A stretch of 37,790 bases of DNA, from positions 81,516 through 119,305 of the forward strand of contig PDSQ01000028.1 of NCBI GenBank assembly GCA_002747055.1, read 5' to 3'. The position numbers and the translations under genes are program-made. Below are positions 1 through 9,502 of this stretch, piece after piece. Source of the DNA: Gammaproteobacteria bacterium. Lineage in GTDB: Bacteria > Pseudomonadota > Gammaproteobacteria > Pseudomonadales > Oleiphilaceae. Every line of letters starts with the position of its first letter. The first letter of the stretch is position 1. The notes beneath the pieces are model-generated. The model saw nothing but the letters and a program-made list of their open reading frames with translations. It did not search any database and was not told the DNA's origin.

Positions 1-3000
1 GAGTCGCGCAAAACGGAACTGTCCAATCAATTGGAGGCCATAGTCGCCGGTTTGCAGCAAGTTACAGAATTTGAACAGCAAGCGGCTGAATATCGGGAAT
101 CCGTCAACCGGTTACCCAAGCTGATACGTGAACTTGAAGCAGAAACCAAACGGCTGGAACGTAATCCGCCAATCAGACTGACCGTTCCTGCCGACGAGCC
201 AATCGAGGAAATTGAACAACGTCTGATCCGCATAGTCAGTCAACAAACAACGTTAGAATCTGAATTGTCTATGTTGCAAGAGCAACTGGTCACAGAACAA
301 AACCGGCCACAGCAAATCAGACGGCAGCTTTGGTCTCTGCCCCGATTTGATCTGCCGGCACGCGCCAGTCACGGTGCAATGGCAAGCGGGTTGCAACAGA
401 ACCTGGATACCATCATCAAACAATGGCAGAGCGAACTGGAGATACGCCTGGTCAAATCTGAAAAACTGGTACTCGAGGCGGAGCTGGTTCGTCACCCTGT
501 ACTGTTGGACTTGATCGACGCAAGGATCAATTTAAAACAGCGCATACTGGAGTTGACCAACCACCAGATCGAGGACTTGGAAAACGCCCTGGCCAATCGG
601 CGTGCCAGAGATGCCGAGGAATTTCGGGACAGAGCGGCCCAAGCTGAACAAAATGTTGCCAATCAGCAACCGGTTGTGATCGATCTGGCCGCCCGGAATC
701 TGGCCTTGAGCAGTGAACTCCGGAACATTGTGCAAGAGCTGGCTCAAGTCAAAAAGCACGAACAGAACTTGAATGAAACTGTCCAACGGTTACGTGACGA
801 CTTTTCTGCCACGCGTAAAAAAATCGAAGTGGCCGGGCTGAGTCAAGCGATGGGACAGATTCTATTGGAAGACCGGCGGCGTATTGCCGCCATTTCGTTG
901 ACTGACTGGTTAAATCTGACCAGCGAGCGACAACTCGCTGAAGTTGGCCTCAAGAGAATTCAGTATGAAGAAGAAAGACGCAGCCTGCGTAATATTGCCG
1001 ACACCATAGCCCGAATGACAAAAGACCTGCCTCATGCTGCTGAACTGCATGACGAATTACAGTTTTTACTGGAGAGTCGACGAAACATTCTGGATCGAGT
1101 GATTGAATCGGAACAAAAACGCTTGCGGGCACTCAGTAATCTGGACTATTCGTTGCGCCAGTTGGTTACGCTGATAGAAGACTATCGAGACTATATTTCA
1201 GAGCGATTGCTCTGGGTCAAGAGTGCCCGGGCAATCGACTTTAACCTGCTGGCCGGAACCCCTGAACAGTTTACCCGGTTATTGTCTTTGACCAGGTTAC
1301 AGACTTTAGCCAACGCCTTTCAACAGCTTGTGGTGGACAACTTTCTAGCCGTCGGTTTTGGCGTTATTAGCCTTCTAGTATTTGTACTGAAGCGACGGAC
1401 ATTGATGTCGGCTTTGGCCAATTCGGCGCAACCACTGAAACGCCTGACGACCGACTCTTTTCAATTTACGTTGCAGGCATTGCTGCTGTCGATTGTATTG
1501 GCGTCACCTTTGCCCGTAGTCATGATGCTGTTCGCCCTCTCCATTCAGTCGACAGTCGGGGGGAGTCATTTGATAACCGAAATCGGCGTTGTTTTGCCGC
1601 CCGTTGCACTGTTTTTGTTTTTTGTGCAGTTGGTTCGTCAATTATGTCGCGAAAATGGATTGTTGCGCGTCCATTTTAAATGGACTGAATCTAACGTCGA
1701 TCAAATCAAGCTGGCCATGGACAAGCTGCTGTATCTGTTAATTCCGGCCATTCTTTTTTCGTTGATTTTAATCGGCTACGATTTTGGCTCGTTAACCGGT
1801 GCGTTACCCCATCTTGCGTCGCTGTTTACCATGGTGCTTTTAGGCTACTGTCTGCTTTCGACTTTGCTGAAACAAAAGCAAATCCAGGCTGCCCAAGCAG
1901 ACCCTCAATCACCGACCCAGAGCTCTGCCAATACCTTGGGCTATTTATTGCTTGTCGCTCCATTGTTATTTGGTCTGGCCGGTTTGTCGGGCTATCTTTA
2001 TTCAGTTAGCATGTTGTTTTTGCAGCTTATGCATACCTTCGAGTTCACTATTGTTCTGGCGCTGATTCACCAGCTTGTTATACGCTGGCTGACCTTGGCC
2101 AGTCGTAAACTAGCCTATAAAAATGCCCTGGAACGTCGGGCAGCGGCTCGCCAAAAAGCCCAGGAATCCTCAACAGAGGCCGCTGGCAGCGATCCTTGGC
2201 TGGATGTGGAAGAGCCAAAAATTGATCTCGATGCGGTCAGTAAGGGAGCAAAGAAGCTGCTGAACACCGGCCTTTCGGTCGCAGGCGCAATTGGCTTTTG
2301 GCTGATCTGGGCAGATATTCTGCCAGCCTTCAGCATTCTTGACGAGTTTACCTTGTGGCATTACACCGGTGTTGAAAACGGCAGGGAAATCAACCATGCG
2401 GTTTCTCTGTTTGATCTTGGCCTCGCTGTGTTTATCGTCGCCATTACGCTGATCGCGGCTAAACGTCTGCCGGCCTTGCTGGAATTTATCCTGCTGCCCT
2501 ATATGAAGAACAGTCGGGGAGGGCTCTATACCACGCGCACACTCTTGCAGTACCTGATCGTGGCAATAGGCTTATTGGTGGTATTGAACCGAATTGGCGT
2601 CAGTTGGACGCAGCTGCAATGGTTGGCAGCTGCGCTGAGTGTCGGTATCGGCTTTGGCCTGCAGGAAATTGTCGCTAATTTTGTCAGTGGTCTGATTATC
2701 CTTTTCGAGCGTCCGATTCGGGTCGGCGATGTGGTGACGGTAGGCGATACCGACGGCGTTGTCACCCGCATTAAAATCCGTGCCACAACGATTCGAAACT
2801 GGGATCACAAAGAGCTGCTTGTACCCAACAAAGAGTTTATTACCAGCCGATTACTTAACTGGACATTATCGGACCAAACCACACGGTTGATGATCACCAT
2901 AGGTGTTGCCTATGGGTCTGACGTAGAGCAAGCCATGGCGATTGTCACCAGACTCGCCAAGGCACATTCTCAGGTACTGTCGGAACCGGTGCCGACCGTT

Positions 3001-3210
3001 TATTTCGAAAACCTCGGTGACAACGCGCTAATTATCAATTTACACGCCTATGTAGGTAAAAGTGAATATCGACTGTCAACGCTCAGCGAGCTTCATGTGG
3101 CCATTTACAATGCACTGAACGATGCACAGATTCCAATCTCTTACCCGCAACGAGATGTGCATTTGGATACTTCTCAGCCTTTGGATATCAGGCTAAGCTC
3201 AGCGAATTGA
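1..3210 (+). CDS. mscK: MscK/KefA-type mechanosensitive channel, 5' end cut by window
   Basis: Inner-membrane mechanosensitive channel of the large MscS subfamily, which opens under membrane tension to release solutes. The frame is open to the first base, so the true start lies outside; 1069 residues are visible. The first ~420 are hydrophilic, glutamine-rich and helical, as expected of the periplasmic coiled-coil domain. Several hydrophobic segments follow from about residue 440. The last ~270 residues are the MscS core: a glycine/alanine-rich pore helix (ALSVGIGFGLQEIVANFVSG), then FERPIRVGDVVTVG and the beta-domain with VPNKEFITSRLLNW. The length and order match KefA/MscK rather than the short MscS. 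It is convergent with the acyl-CoA ligase gene, and an extended hairpin follows the stop. The subfamily is clear; the choice between mscK, mscM and a paralogue is less certain. Confidence 0.9.
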   Translation, partial: ESRKTELSNQLEAIVAGLQQVTEFEQQAAEYRESVNRLPKLIRELEAETKRLERNPPIRLTVPADEPIEEIEQRLIRIVSQQTTLESELSMLQEQLVTEQNRPQQIRRQLWSLPRFDLPARASHGAMASGLQQNLDTIIKQWQSELEIRLVKSEKLVLEAELVRHPVLLDLIDARINLKQRILELTNHQIEDLENALANRRARDAEEFRDRAAQAEQNVANQQPVVIDLAARNLALSSELRNIVQELAQVKKHEQNLNETVQRLRDDFSATRKKIEVAGLSQAMGQILLEDRRRIAAISLTDWLNLTSERQLAEVGLKRIQYEEERRSLRNIADTIARMTKDLPHAAELHDELQFLLESRRNILDRVIESEQKRLRALSNLDYSLRQLVTLIEDYRDYISERLLWVKSARAIDFNLLAGTPEQFTRLLSLTRLQTLANAFQQLVVDNFLAVGFGVISLLVFVLKRRTLMSALANSAQPLKRLTTDSFQFTLQALLLSIVLASPLPVVMMLFALSIQSTVGGSHLITEIGVVLPPVALFLFFVQLVRQLCRENGLLRVHFKWTESNVDQIKLAMDKLLYLLIPAILFSLILIGYDFGSLTGALPHLASLFTMVLLGYCLLSTLLKQKQIQAAQADPQSPTQSSANTLGYLLLVAPLLFGLAGLSGYLYSVSMLFLQLMHTFEFTIVLALIHQLVIRWLTLASRKLAYKNALERRAAARQKAQESSTEAAGSDPWLDVEEPKIDLDAVSKGAKKLLNTGLSVAGAIGFWLIWADILPAFSILDEFTLWHYTGVENGREINHAVSLFDLGLAVFIVAITLIAAKRLPALLEFILLPYMKNSRGGLYTTRTLLQYLIVAIGLLVVLNRIGVSWTQLQWLAAALSVGIGFGLQEIVANFVSGLIILFERPIRVGDVVTVGDTDGVVTRIKIRATTIRNWDHKELLVPNKEFITSRLLNWTLSDQTTRLMITIGVAYGSDVEQAMAIVTRLAKAHSQVLSEPVPTVYFENLGDNALIINLHAYVGKSEYRLSTLSELHVAIYNALNDAQIPISYPQRDVHLDTSQPLDIRLSSAN

Positions 3211-3249
3211 GCGACAAAGGCATCGAAAAAGGCACTAAACACTTCAAAC

Positions 3250-3305
3250 ACAGGTTCGATGCAGGAAGCCGCCCGCTCAGGGCGGGTCAGCTTTGCACCT
3301 GTTTT
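3250..3305 (+). terminator. Extended imperfect hairpin after the mscK-like gene
   Basis: Outer arms ACAGGT and ACCTGT enclose the inner stem CCGCCC-GCTCA-GGGCGG (3269-3285), with partly paired sequence between them. Four T residues follow on the plus strand (3302-3305). It lies 40 bases past the mscK stop and just before the end of the convergent ligase gene, so it may serve both directions. The T tract is short, so efficiency is unsure. Confidence 0.5.
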
Positions 3306-3334
3306 ACAGGCTTTGTTTGTTCGCGAAGCTTGAC

Positions 3335-4954
3335 TCAATCGGTCAATCGATCGCTGTATTGCTCACGCAGTTTCATTTTTAACAGCTTGCCGGTAGCCGT
3401 ATGAGGCAAGGTGTCAACAAATATCACGTCATCGGGCAGCCACCATTTGGCCACTTTGTCGGCAAGAAAGGCCAGTACGCTTTCTTTCGTCGTTTTCTTA
3501 CCTTCTTTCAAAACGACCAGTAGCAATGGTCGTTCATCCCATTTAGGATGAGGAACACCGATAACCGCACATTCCATAACGGCTTCATGGCCGGTGGCGG
3601 CATTTTCCAGGTCAATAGAGCTGATCCATTCGCCACCGGATTTGATCATATCTTTGGCGCGATCGACAATATTCATATAACCCATGGGGTCTAAGGTGGC
3701 GACATCCCCGGTATCGAACCAGCCATTGCTCCAGGCCGAAGTATCTTCATCTTTATAATAGGATTTAGCCACCCAGGGGCCTCGCACCAGTAATCGACCC
3801 GAAGCTTTACCATCATGCGGCAGAGGTTGGCCATTGGCGTCCACTATTTCCATTTCGATACCGAAAATAGGGCGACCCTGTTTGGTTTGCACTTGAAATC
3901 GTTGTTCCAGACTCAGGCTGGCTGTATACTGATTCATACTGTTGACTGAACCAACCGGTGATATTTCTGTCATGCCCCAGGCGTGCATAACAAAGGCATC
4001 ATGCTCGGTGTGGAACGCCTCGATCATGGATAATGGTGCTGCCGCGCCACCGACCACAACGGTTTTTACCGACGTCAATTTCAGTGATTGATCGGCACAA
4101 TAATTCAATAAGCCCAGCCATACCGTCGGTACACCGAGCATTAAGTCGACCCCCGCTGAACTGATTATCTCATAGAGTGATTCCCCATCCATACCGGCTC
4201 CAGGCAATACCAGAGCGGCACCGCTCATTGTCGCCGCATAGGGCACGCCCCAGGCGTTTACGTGGAACATGGGCACGACTGGCATCACAGTGGTACGGTT
4301 GGCTATACCAAATGCATCACTGCCACAGCAGGCCCAGGCGTGCAGCACGGTTGACCTGTGCGAGTAAAGCGCGCCCTTCGGATTGCCCGTCGTGCCCGAG
4401 GTATAACAGAGGGAAGCGGCTGAATTTTCGTCTACGGCGGGCCACTCGAAAGTGGTTGACTCATCGGCAATCAAGGTTTCATAGCAGAGCAATTTCAAAT
4501 TGGAGGATTCCGGCATATTGGCTTCGTCTGTCAGCACCACAATATGCTTCAGCGTCTTCAGTGAGCCATATATCTCTTCGATAATTGGCACAAAGGTCAA
4601 GTCTACAAACAATACTTCGTCTTCGGCATGATTAATGATATAAATGAGTTGCCGTGGAAACAGCCTGGGATTGACTGTGTGCAAAATTGCACCGCTGCCG
4701 GAAACAGCAAAATACAACTCGTAATGACGGTGAGTATTCCATGCCAGAGTAGCGACCCTATCTCCCTGTTCAACACCAAATCTAACCAGTGCGTTAGCCA
4801 GTTGACGCGAGCGATTTGCCGCTTCACCGTAGGTGTATTGGTGGATATCCCCGGTCACGTTTCTACTGACAATTTTGCTTTTGGGGTGAATCGTTTCAGC
4901 ATGAGTGAGAATACCCGAAATCGACAGCGAACTGTCCATCATTAATCCTTTCAT
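3335..4954 (-). CDS. AlkK-type medium/long-chain fatty acyl-CoA ligase
   Basis: ATP-dependent fatty acid:CoA ligase of the ANL (AMP-binding) superfamily, which activates free fatty acids to acyl-CoA through an acyl-adenylate. Of the 539 residues, 184-194 form the P-loop signature [20 protein letters not shown] and HAWGMTE follow, then the hinge region [12 protein letters not shown] with [12 protein letters not shown], and the C-terminal lysine motif [11 protein letters not shown]. Long stretches ([24 protein letters not shown]) resemble what I recall of Pseudomonas AlkK (546 residues). The frame is open 32 codons further upstream, but the start chosen has AGGAA six bases before it; a second possible start lies 5 codons in. 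There is no signal peptide, so the protein is cytosolic. It is a single-gene unit whose neighbours do not suggest a specific substrate. Confidence 0.9.
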   Translation of the reverse strand: MKGLMMDSSLSISGILTHAETIHPKSKIVSRNVTGDIHQYTYGEAANRSRQLANALVRFGVEQGDRVATLAWNTHRHYELYFAVSGSGAILHTVNPRLFPRQLIYIINHAEDEVLFVDLTFVPIIEEIYGSLKTLKHIVVLTDEANMPESSNLKLLCYETLIADESTTFEWPAVDENSAASLCYTSGTTGNPKGALYSHRSTVLHAWACCGSDAFGIANRTTVMPVVPMFHVNAWGVPYAATMSGAALVLPGAGMDGESLYEIISSAGVDLMLGVPTVWLGLLNYCADQSLKLTSVKTVVVGGAAAPLSMIEAFHTEHDAFVMHAWGMTEISPVGSVNSMNQYTASLSLEQRFQVQTKQGRPIFGIEMEIVDANGQPLPHDGKASGRLLVRGPWVAKSYYKDEDTSAWSNGWFDTGDVATLDPMGYMNIVDRAKDMIKSGGEWISSIDLENAATGHEAVMECAVIGVPHPKWDERPLLLVVLKEGKKTTKESVLAFLADKVAKWWLPDDVIFVDTLPHTATGKLLKMKLREQYSDRLTD

Positions 4955-5131
4955 ATGTGGTTCCTGTTTGGTCTGTTTATTAGCTGTAAGCTGGTCGTCT
5001 AGCAAAGATAACCAATGATGCAGATAATTACAAACGCTCGGATGATTCAACTGTTGTAGCCTGCTGTCCTAGATACAGAGGGACACGCCGCCCGCAAGCG
5101 GTCAGAGCGCAGTATGGGGGGGTGTTTTTCT

Positions 5132-5172
5132 AAAAAAACAGTGGCCGTAATCAATGGTAGAATCACCGGCCA
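5132..5172 (-). terminator. Rho-independent terminator of flgK
   Basis: On the minus strand the arms TGGCCG and CGGCCA (plus-strand 5167-5172 and 5142-5147) flank a partly paired 19-base loop. A short gap and a run of seven T residues follow (plus-strand A run 5132-5138). It begins about 12 bases past the flgK stop, consistent with flgK being transcribed alone. Confidence 0.65.
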
Positions 5173-5183
5173 ACACCAGGCTT

Positions 5184-7871
5184 CTAGCGAAATGTGCCCA
5201 ATAGTGTATCCATCAACTCCTGCGCCAAGGTGACAACTTTGCTGGACGCATTGTAGGCTGCTTCATATTGGACAAGTCGTGCCGCTTCTTCATCCAGATT
5301 GACGCCAGATACGCTATCGCGGTTGCTTATTGACTGTTTCAACAATGATTCACTGGCTTCTGTGTTCAATCTGGAACGACTGGTTTCGGTACCTATTTTC
5401 TCAACCATAGATGAATACACGTCCGTGTACGTGCTGACCCCGGCAAAGGTTTCGGCCAGTTCCAGGGCCACTAACCCGAGCGCGTTTCGATTATCCGATA
5501 CGCCTGCCTCATTGTAGCCGATTCGAAATACGTCACCTGCCTGGGGGACACCGGAAATCTCCGCAGTGAATCCCAAATAAGCGGAACGAGCGGGGGGGGT
5601 TTGCTGGAAGACGCCATTGGTTGCGGAAAACAGTGTCGCACCCTTGGATAAAGTGACATCCAGAAAACCAGCCACCGCGACACCCTGACCAGAGACCACC
5701 GACCTGGATGCCAATACACTGTTGTCATAAGGACTGATTTTGTCGACAGTCACACTATCGCCCGCGCCGCCCACTTCAACGACCAGATCGACGCCGCTGC
5801 TGGCAAACACCGACAGCTCGACACCATCACTGACGGCATAGATAGACTGGTCACGCAGCACCGCATTGGCATTGATCGCATCAGCCAGTGCATCCGGACC
5901 AAGCACTGCCGGTGGCGTGATAGTCAGTATTTGACCATTCAACGACAGCTCTAACGGATTGGCATCACCATCGTCGACAAACTGTCTGATTTTTATTTCG
6001 GAATAGGCGTTGACCTGCACCCCCGCGATACCACTCAAAGTATTGGCGATAGCTGAAGCACTCGCATCCGGATTGATTGTTACCGATGAAGGTGTTGCCA
6101 CTCCGGTGTCCGGATCTCGAGTGAGCACGGTGATAGTCTGCCCGCTGTAACCATTGTCGAAGGATTGCCAGTCGGCACCGGGCCTGGGTCCGGGAACAGG
6201 CATTTGACCGATATTGGTGCCTCCGGCGGAAACAACCGTTTCTGCCGGATCGGCGGTAAACAAGGAGTTGGCCACACCAGAGATATATTGCTGCGAGTTC
6301 AAGGGTGGGTTCAAAGGCTGCAGATTTGCCGGGTCACTGGCATCCATTACTTCATAGATATCGTCGGTTAAAAAGCGCACCGCTATCGGTGGCGACAATT
6401 CGCCCGGCGTCCCAAACGGGGACAAGGTTTGCCTGGTCAGGGGGCTATCGACATCGAGCATGGTACCGGGAGAAATAACGGCACTGCCCCGATTGCCCAG
6501 GTCGGCGCCGGTTCTGATCAGCGCCGCAAATGCCACTTCTTCAACCCGGTCGATATGCAGGGAAATATCCCTGGCAGCGTGCTTCGTCGGTTGCACCAGA
6601 AACTGGTCACCCATCTGGAAAGAGCCTGATTCCAGCCTTAACCGGAGGCCATCGAAGTCTATACTGACCGGGAAGCCATCCGGCAACGAACCCTGTTTGA
6701 CAACGGTATTTGTTGTGTTGTTTCTAAGGGTGTAATCCGAGTCGGCAGGCCCTTCGAAGGACAGGGTGTACTCGTCGATAGCCAGTTGATCGACATCACG
6801 AATCTCCAGCGACACCACGCGATCGTGCGGCAACGCATTGTTGTCACTGCCAAGTACGCGACTTCTCTGTAAATCAATACGATTGATATCGGCAAAAAAG
6901 AAGTCACCCGGATTGTTTTCGAGATCCATGCCAAGACGATGCTGGCGATTTACCGTGTCCGCCAATACTAAAGCGATGCGACCCATGGTACTGAACGCTT
7001 CAGTTAACAGTGAATCACGAAACTGCAATACTCCGCCCAGCTCGCCACCAACGATATCTTCGGTAATCTGCCGCTGTAACCCGTTTTGGGTCAGGGCGAT
7101 TTCAATTTGTGAAGGATCCAACGGATCCTCGAGCACCGATACCTCGCTGACTGCAGCGTCGACGACAAGGGCTGTGCCTTTGCCAATAAATACATCGACG
7201 GTGTGATCTGGCTTGACGATCGCCTCCAGCGAGGTTTTCTCTGCGAGCTTCCTGAGTAATTCGTCTCTTTCATCCAACAGTGAATTGGGCAGGTCTCCCT
7301 GTGCCAGCGGCATCGCTCTGGAAATGGCCTGGTTAAGGTAACCTAAACTACGAGCCAGACTATTCACTTCCGAAACCGCCGCAGTTATCTGCTCGATAGT
7401 CGCAGTCGACTGATCTTCAAGCCGGGTATGCAGGGAGTGAAACCGGCTAACCAGGTTTTCTGATTCGCTCAGCACAATCTGCCGCTCTGGAATCGCAGTT
7501 GGATCATCCGCGCCACCCTGCAGCGCACCAAAAAAGCCACTCATCGCAGAGCTAAGACTGGTTGCATCTCGTGACAATAATCCGTCCAACTGTTCAACCT
7601 GGGTTAAAAACGCATTACTTCTGTTATAGACCACCTCATCTGCGCGCACCTGACCGACCAGAAACTCTTCAGCGATACGCTTTACCGTTTGCGCTTGGAC
7701 TCCGGATCCTTCGTAGCCATAACCCACAAATTGGGGCGACTTTTGCACAAATTCCACTTCCCGACGACTATAGCCAGGTGTATCGGTATTGCTGACATTG
7801 TGGCTGGTGGTATTCAGCGCAGCCTGATGCGTAAGGAGTCCGGTTAAGCCGATATTGACAATGCTGGACAT
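5184..7871 (-). CDS. flgK: Flagellar hook-associated protein FlgK (HAP1), extended and isolated
   Basis: Junction protein between flagellar hook and filament, exported by the flagellar type III system. The N-terminus (SSIVNIGLTGLLTHQAALN, then SHNVSNTDTPGYSRR) is the rod/hook family signature. The C-terminus (NLDEEAARLVQYEAAYNASSK, VTLAQELMDTLLGTF) is the partner helix of the D0/D1 bundle. At 895 residues it is far longer than the ~550 of enteric FlgK. The extra sequence is a beta-rich central region (about 350-780) with two stretches resembling flagellin-IN modules (SASAIANTLSGIAGVQVNAY near 603; DALADAINANAVL near 660). AGAGGATC precedes the start. The usual partners flgJ and flgL are absent: the downstream neighbour is the acyl-CoA ligase gene and the upstream one is divergent. 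It could be a second FlgK paralogue or a displaced sole copy. Confidence 0.9.
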   Translation of the reverse strand: MSSIVNIGLTGLLTHQAALNTTSHNVSNTDTPGYSRREVEFVQKSPQFVGYGYEGSGVQAQTVKRIAEEFLVGQVRADEVVYNRSNAFLTQVEQLDGLLSRDATSLSSAMSGFFGALQGGADDPTAIPERQIVLSESENLVSRFHSLHTRLEDQSTATIEQITAAVSEVNSLARSLGYLNQAISRAMPLAQGDLPNSLLDERDELLRKLAEKTSLEAIVKPDHTVDVFIGKGTALVVDAAVSEVSVLEDPLDPSQIEIALTQNGLQRQITEDIVGGELGGVLQFRDSLLTEAFSTMGRIALVLADTVNRQHRLGMDLENNPGDFFFADINRIDLQRSRVLGSDNNALPHDRVVSLEIRDVDQLAIDEYTLSFEGPADSDYTLRNNTTNTVVKQGSLPDGFPVSIDFDGLRLRLESGSFQMGDQFLVQPTKHAARDISLHIDRVEEVAFAALIRTGADLGNRGSAVISPGTMLDVDSPLTRQTLSPFGTPGELSPPIAVRFLTDDIYEVMDASDPANLQPLNPPLNSQQYISGVANSLFTADPAETVVSAGGTNIGQMPVPGPRPGADWQSFDNGYSGQTITVLTRDPDTGVATPSSVTINPDASASAIANTLSGIAGVQVNAYSEIKIRQFVDDGDANPLELSLNGQILTITPPAVLGPDALADAINANAVLRDQSIYAVSDGVELSVFASSGVDLVVEVGGAGDSVTVDKISPYDNSVLASRSVVSGQGVAVAGFLDVTLSKGATLFSATNGVFQQTPPARSAYLGFTAEISGVPQAGDVFRIGYNEAGVSDNRNALGLVALELAETFAGVSTYTDVYSSMVEKIGTETSRSRLNTEASESLLKQSISNRDSVSGVNLDEEAARLVQYEAAYNASSKVVTLAQELMDTLLGTFR

Positions 7872-8121
7872 ATTGATGATCCTCTGACCCAGGAGCTTCT
7901 TTCACTTCACGTCGCCAATTAGGCTGGCAGTGTAGTCTCATTAGCGATAGGCGACGAAATATTGCCGCTTTGCGCTGCCTCCGTGCAAACTAGCAATAAT
8001 TACACCAGCGTTGACTTTTATCTTTGTATATCAATTATTCTCCACAATTTATACTTTGTAATTTACCTCAACATCAATTCACGTTATAACTACACCCATC
8101 ACTAGGAACGAGGGTGGATGC

Positions 8122-9402
8122 ATGCGAAATTTCATGATAAGAAAGCTACTGAACACCAGCCGCCTTGAGGGTGTTTCACAATCAATCAGAATCAACCATG
8201 AACAGGAGGTCACCCCGGAATCCGTGGGCTTCAATGCCAAAAGGGCGGAAGCGATCTGGCAGTCTGTGGTCAATCTCTATTTGACCGGCACACAGCCAGC
8301 CATTACTTTCTGCTTGCGCAGACAGGGCAAAATTGTCTTTAATCGCTCGATTGGCTACCTGACAGGCAATGGTCCAAAAGACCAGGCCAATACACCAAGA
8401 GTGGTGGCGACGCCAGATATGCCGGTTTGTCTGTTTTCGGCATCAAAAGCGGTCACGGCTTTGTTAATGCATATGTTAGCAGAGGATGGGTTGGTTAATT
8501 TGCTCGACCCGGTGAGCTACTATCTGCCTGAATTTGGCAAGCACGGCAAGCGTAACATCACCGTGCATCAAATCCTTTCTCACCGAAGCGGCATCCCCCG
8601 GGTGGCGAAAGACACGCCAATTGACGTGCTGTGGGATGAAAATGAAATCTGGCGTTTGATATGCGACACCAAACCGATCTCTTCCAGCGGCAATGACCTG
8701 TCTTACCACGCACTTACCGGTGGCTTCGTGCTCGGCCGGGTACTTGAAAAAGTCACTGGCAACACCATCCAGGATTACATCGACAAAAAGATTCGCCAAC
8801 CGATGGCAATGGAGTATTTCACTTACGGTATATCCGAAGATAAACGCCATAAACTGGCAACCAATTACGCCACCGGACCCAGGCCCATATTTCCGATTAC
8901 CAAAGTGATCAAACGGGCCTTGGGCGCAGATATCGACACGGTAGAACAAGTCATAAACAGTTCTGAATGGTACCGCTCGGTCATGCCGGCGGGCAATTTG
9001 ATCGGCACAGCCGAAGAAGTTTCCCGGTTCTACCAAATGATGTTGAACGGCGGTGAATGGGAGGGCAAGCAAATTTGCCAGGAGAATACAGTACGCCGGG
9101 CGGTACATGAATACGGGTCGCTCCAGTTTGACCGGACGCTAATGATACCGATGCGCTACAGTGCCGGATTAATGCTCGGCGGAAGCCCTATAGGCATGTG
9201 GGGTAAAAACAGTCGTGCCGCATTTGGCCATATTGGTTTGCTGAACAAGCTGTGCTGGGCGGACGAAGCGCGGGATATATCTGTGTCTGTGCTGACCACA
9301 GGTATTCCTATCATTGCACACCACATTCCGGCCTTGTTCTCTATGGTCAATGCGATAACGCAAAATTGCCCAAGAGACCGGGAAGTGTCACTGACCATGT
9401 AA
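8122..9402 (+). CDS. Serine beta-lactamase-fold hydrolase/esterase (class C-like family)
   Basis: A 426-residue member of the beta-lactamase/PBP-like serine hydrolase family (Pfam Beta-lactamase, PF00144), which includes class C enzymes, EstB-type esterases and LACTB. The SxxK motif is S106-A-S-K109 in LFSASKA. The second motif tyrosine is probably Y195 in SYHALTGGFVLG, a YHA form seen in esterase-like members rather than the YxN of true AmpC. The third motif position is GHIG (369-372). HQILSHRSGIPR is the typical family block. No clear signal peptide is present, which argues against a secreted beta-lactamase. GAGGG seven bases upstream supports the start. It is divergent from flgK across a 250-base spacer. 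Esterase or peptidase activity is inferred; the substrate is unknown. Confidence 0.85.
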   Translation: MRNFMIRKLLNTSRLEGVSQSIRINHEQEVTPESVGFNAKRAEAIWQSVVNLYLTGTQPAITFCLRRQGKIVFNRSIGYLTGNGPKDQANTPRVVATPDMPVCLFSASKAVTALLMHMLAEDGLVNLLDPVSYYLPEFGKHGKRNITVHQILSHRSGIPRVAKDTPIDVLWDENEIWRLICDTKPISSSGNDLSYHALTGGFVLGRVLEKVTGNTIQDYIDKKIRQPMAMEYFTYGISEDKRHKLATNYATGPRPIFPITKVIKRALGADIDTVEQVINSSEWYRSVMPAGNLIGTAEEVSRFYQMMLNGGEWEGKQICQENTVRRAVHEYGSLQFDRTLMIPMRYSAGLMLGGSPIGMWGKNSRAAFGHIGLLNKLCWADEARDISVSVLTTGIPIIAHHIPALFSMVNAITQNCPRDREVSLTM

Positions 9403-9420
9403 AACGAACACCGGTTTCGA

Positions 9421-9454
9421 TATAAAAAAGCCTCCACTATCGCACGGAGGCTTT
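9421..9454 (-). terminator. Terminator of the FilA-like gene
   Basis: Perfect nine-base inverted repeat AAAGCCTCC/GGAGGCTTT (9427-9435 and 9446-9454) with a 10-base loop. Read on the minus strand it runs directly into a T tract (complement of 9424-9429), the classic intrinsic form. It lies between two convergent genes; on the plus strand no T run follows, so it mainly serves the minus-strand gene. Confidence 0.85.
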
Positions 9455-9502
9455 GCGAAATATATTGCAGAAAAGCATCTCACCAAGCGCCAAAAACGGC
9501 TT

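Noticed and set aside
3207..3404. Plus-strand frame starting in the mscK stop region
   Set aside because: It runs through the terminator hairpin and into the convergent ligase gene; no homology recognised.
8476..9108. 210-codon open frame on the minus strand
   Set aside because: It lies wholly inside the serine hydrolase gene, which has clear catalytic motifs. The antisense translation shows no recognisable domain.
8122..9402. Antibiotic-resistance AmpC beta-lactamase
   Set aside because: No clear signal peptide and the second motif is YHA rather than YxN. An esterase-like housekeeping hydrolase is more likely.
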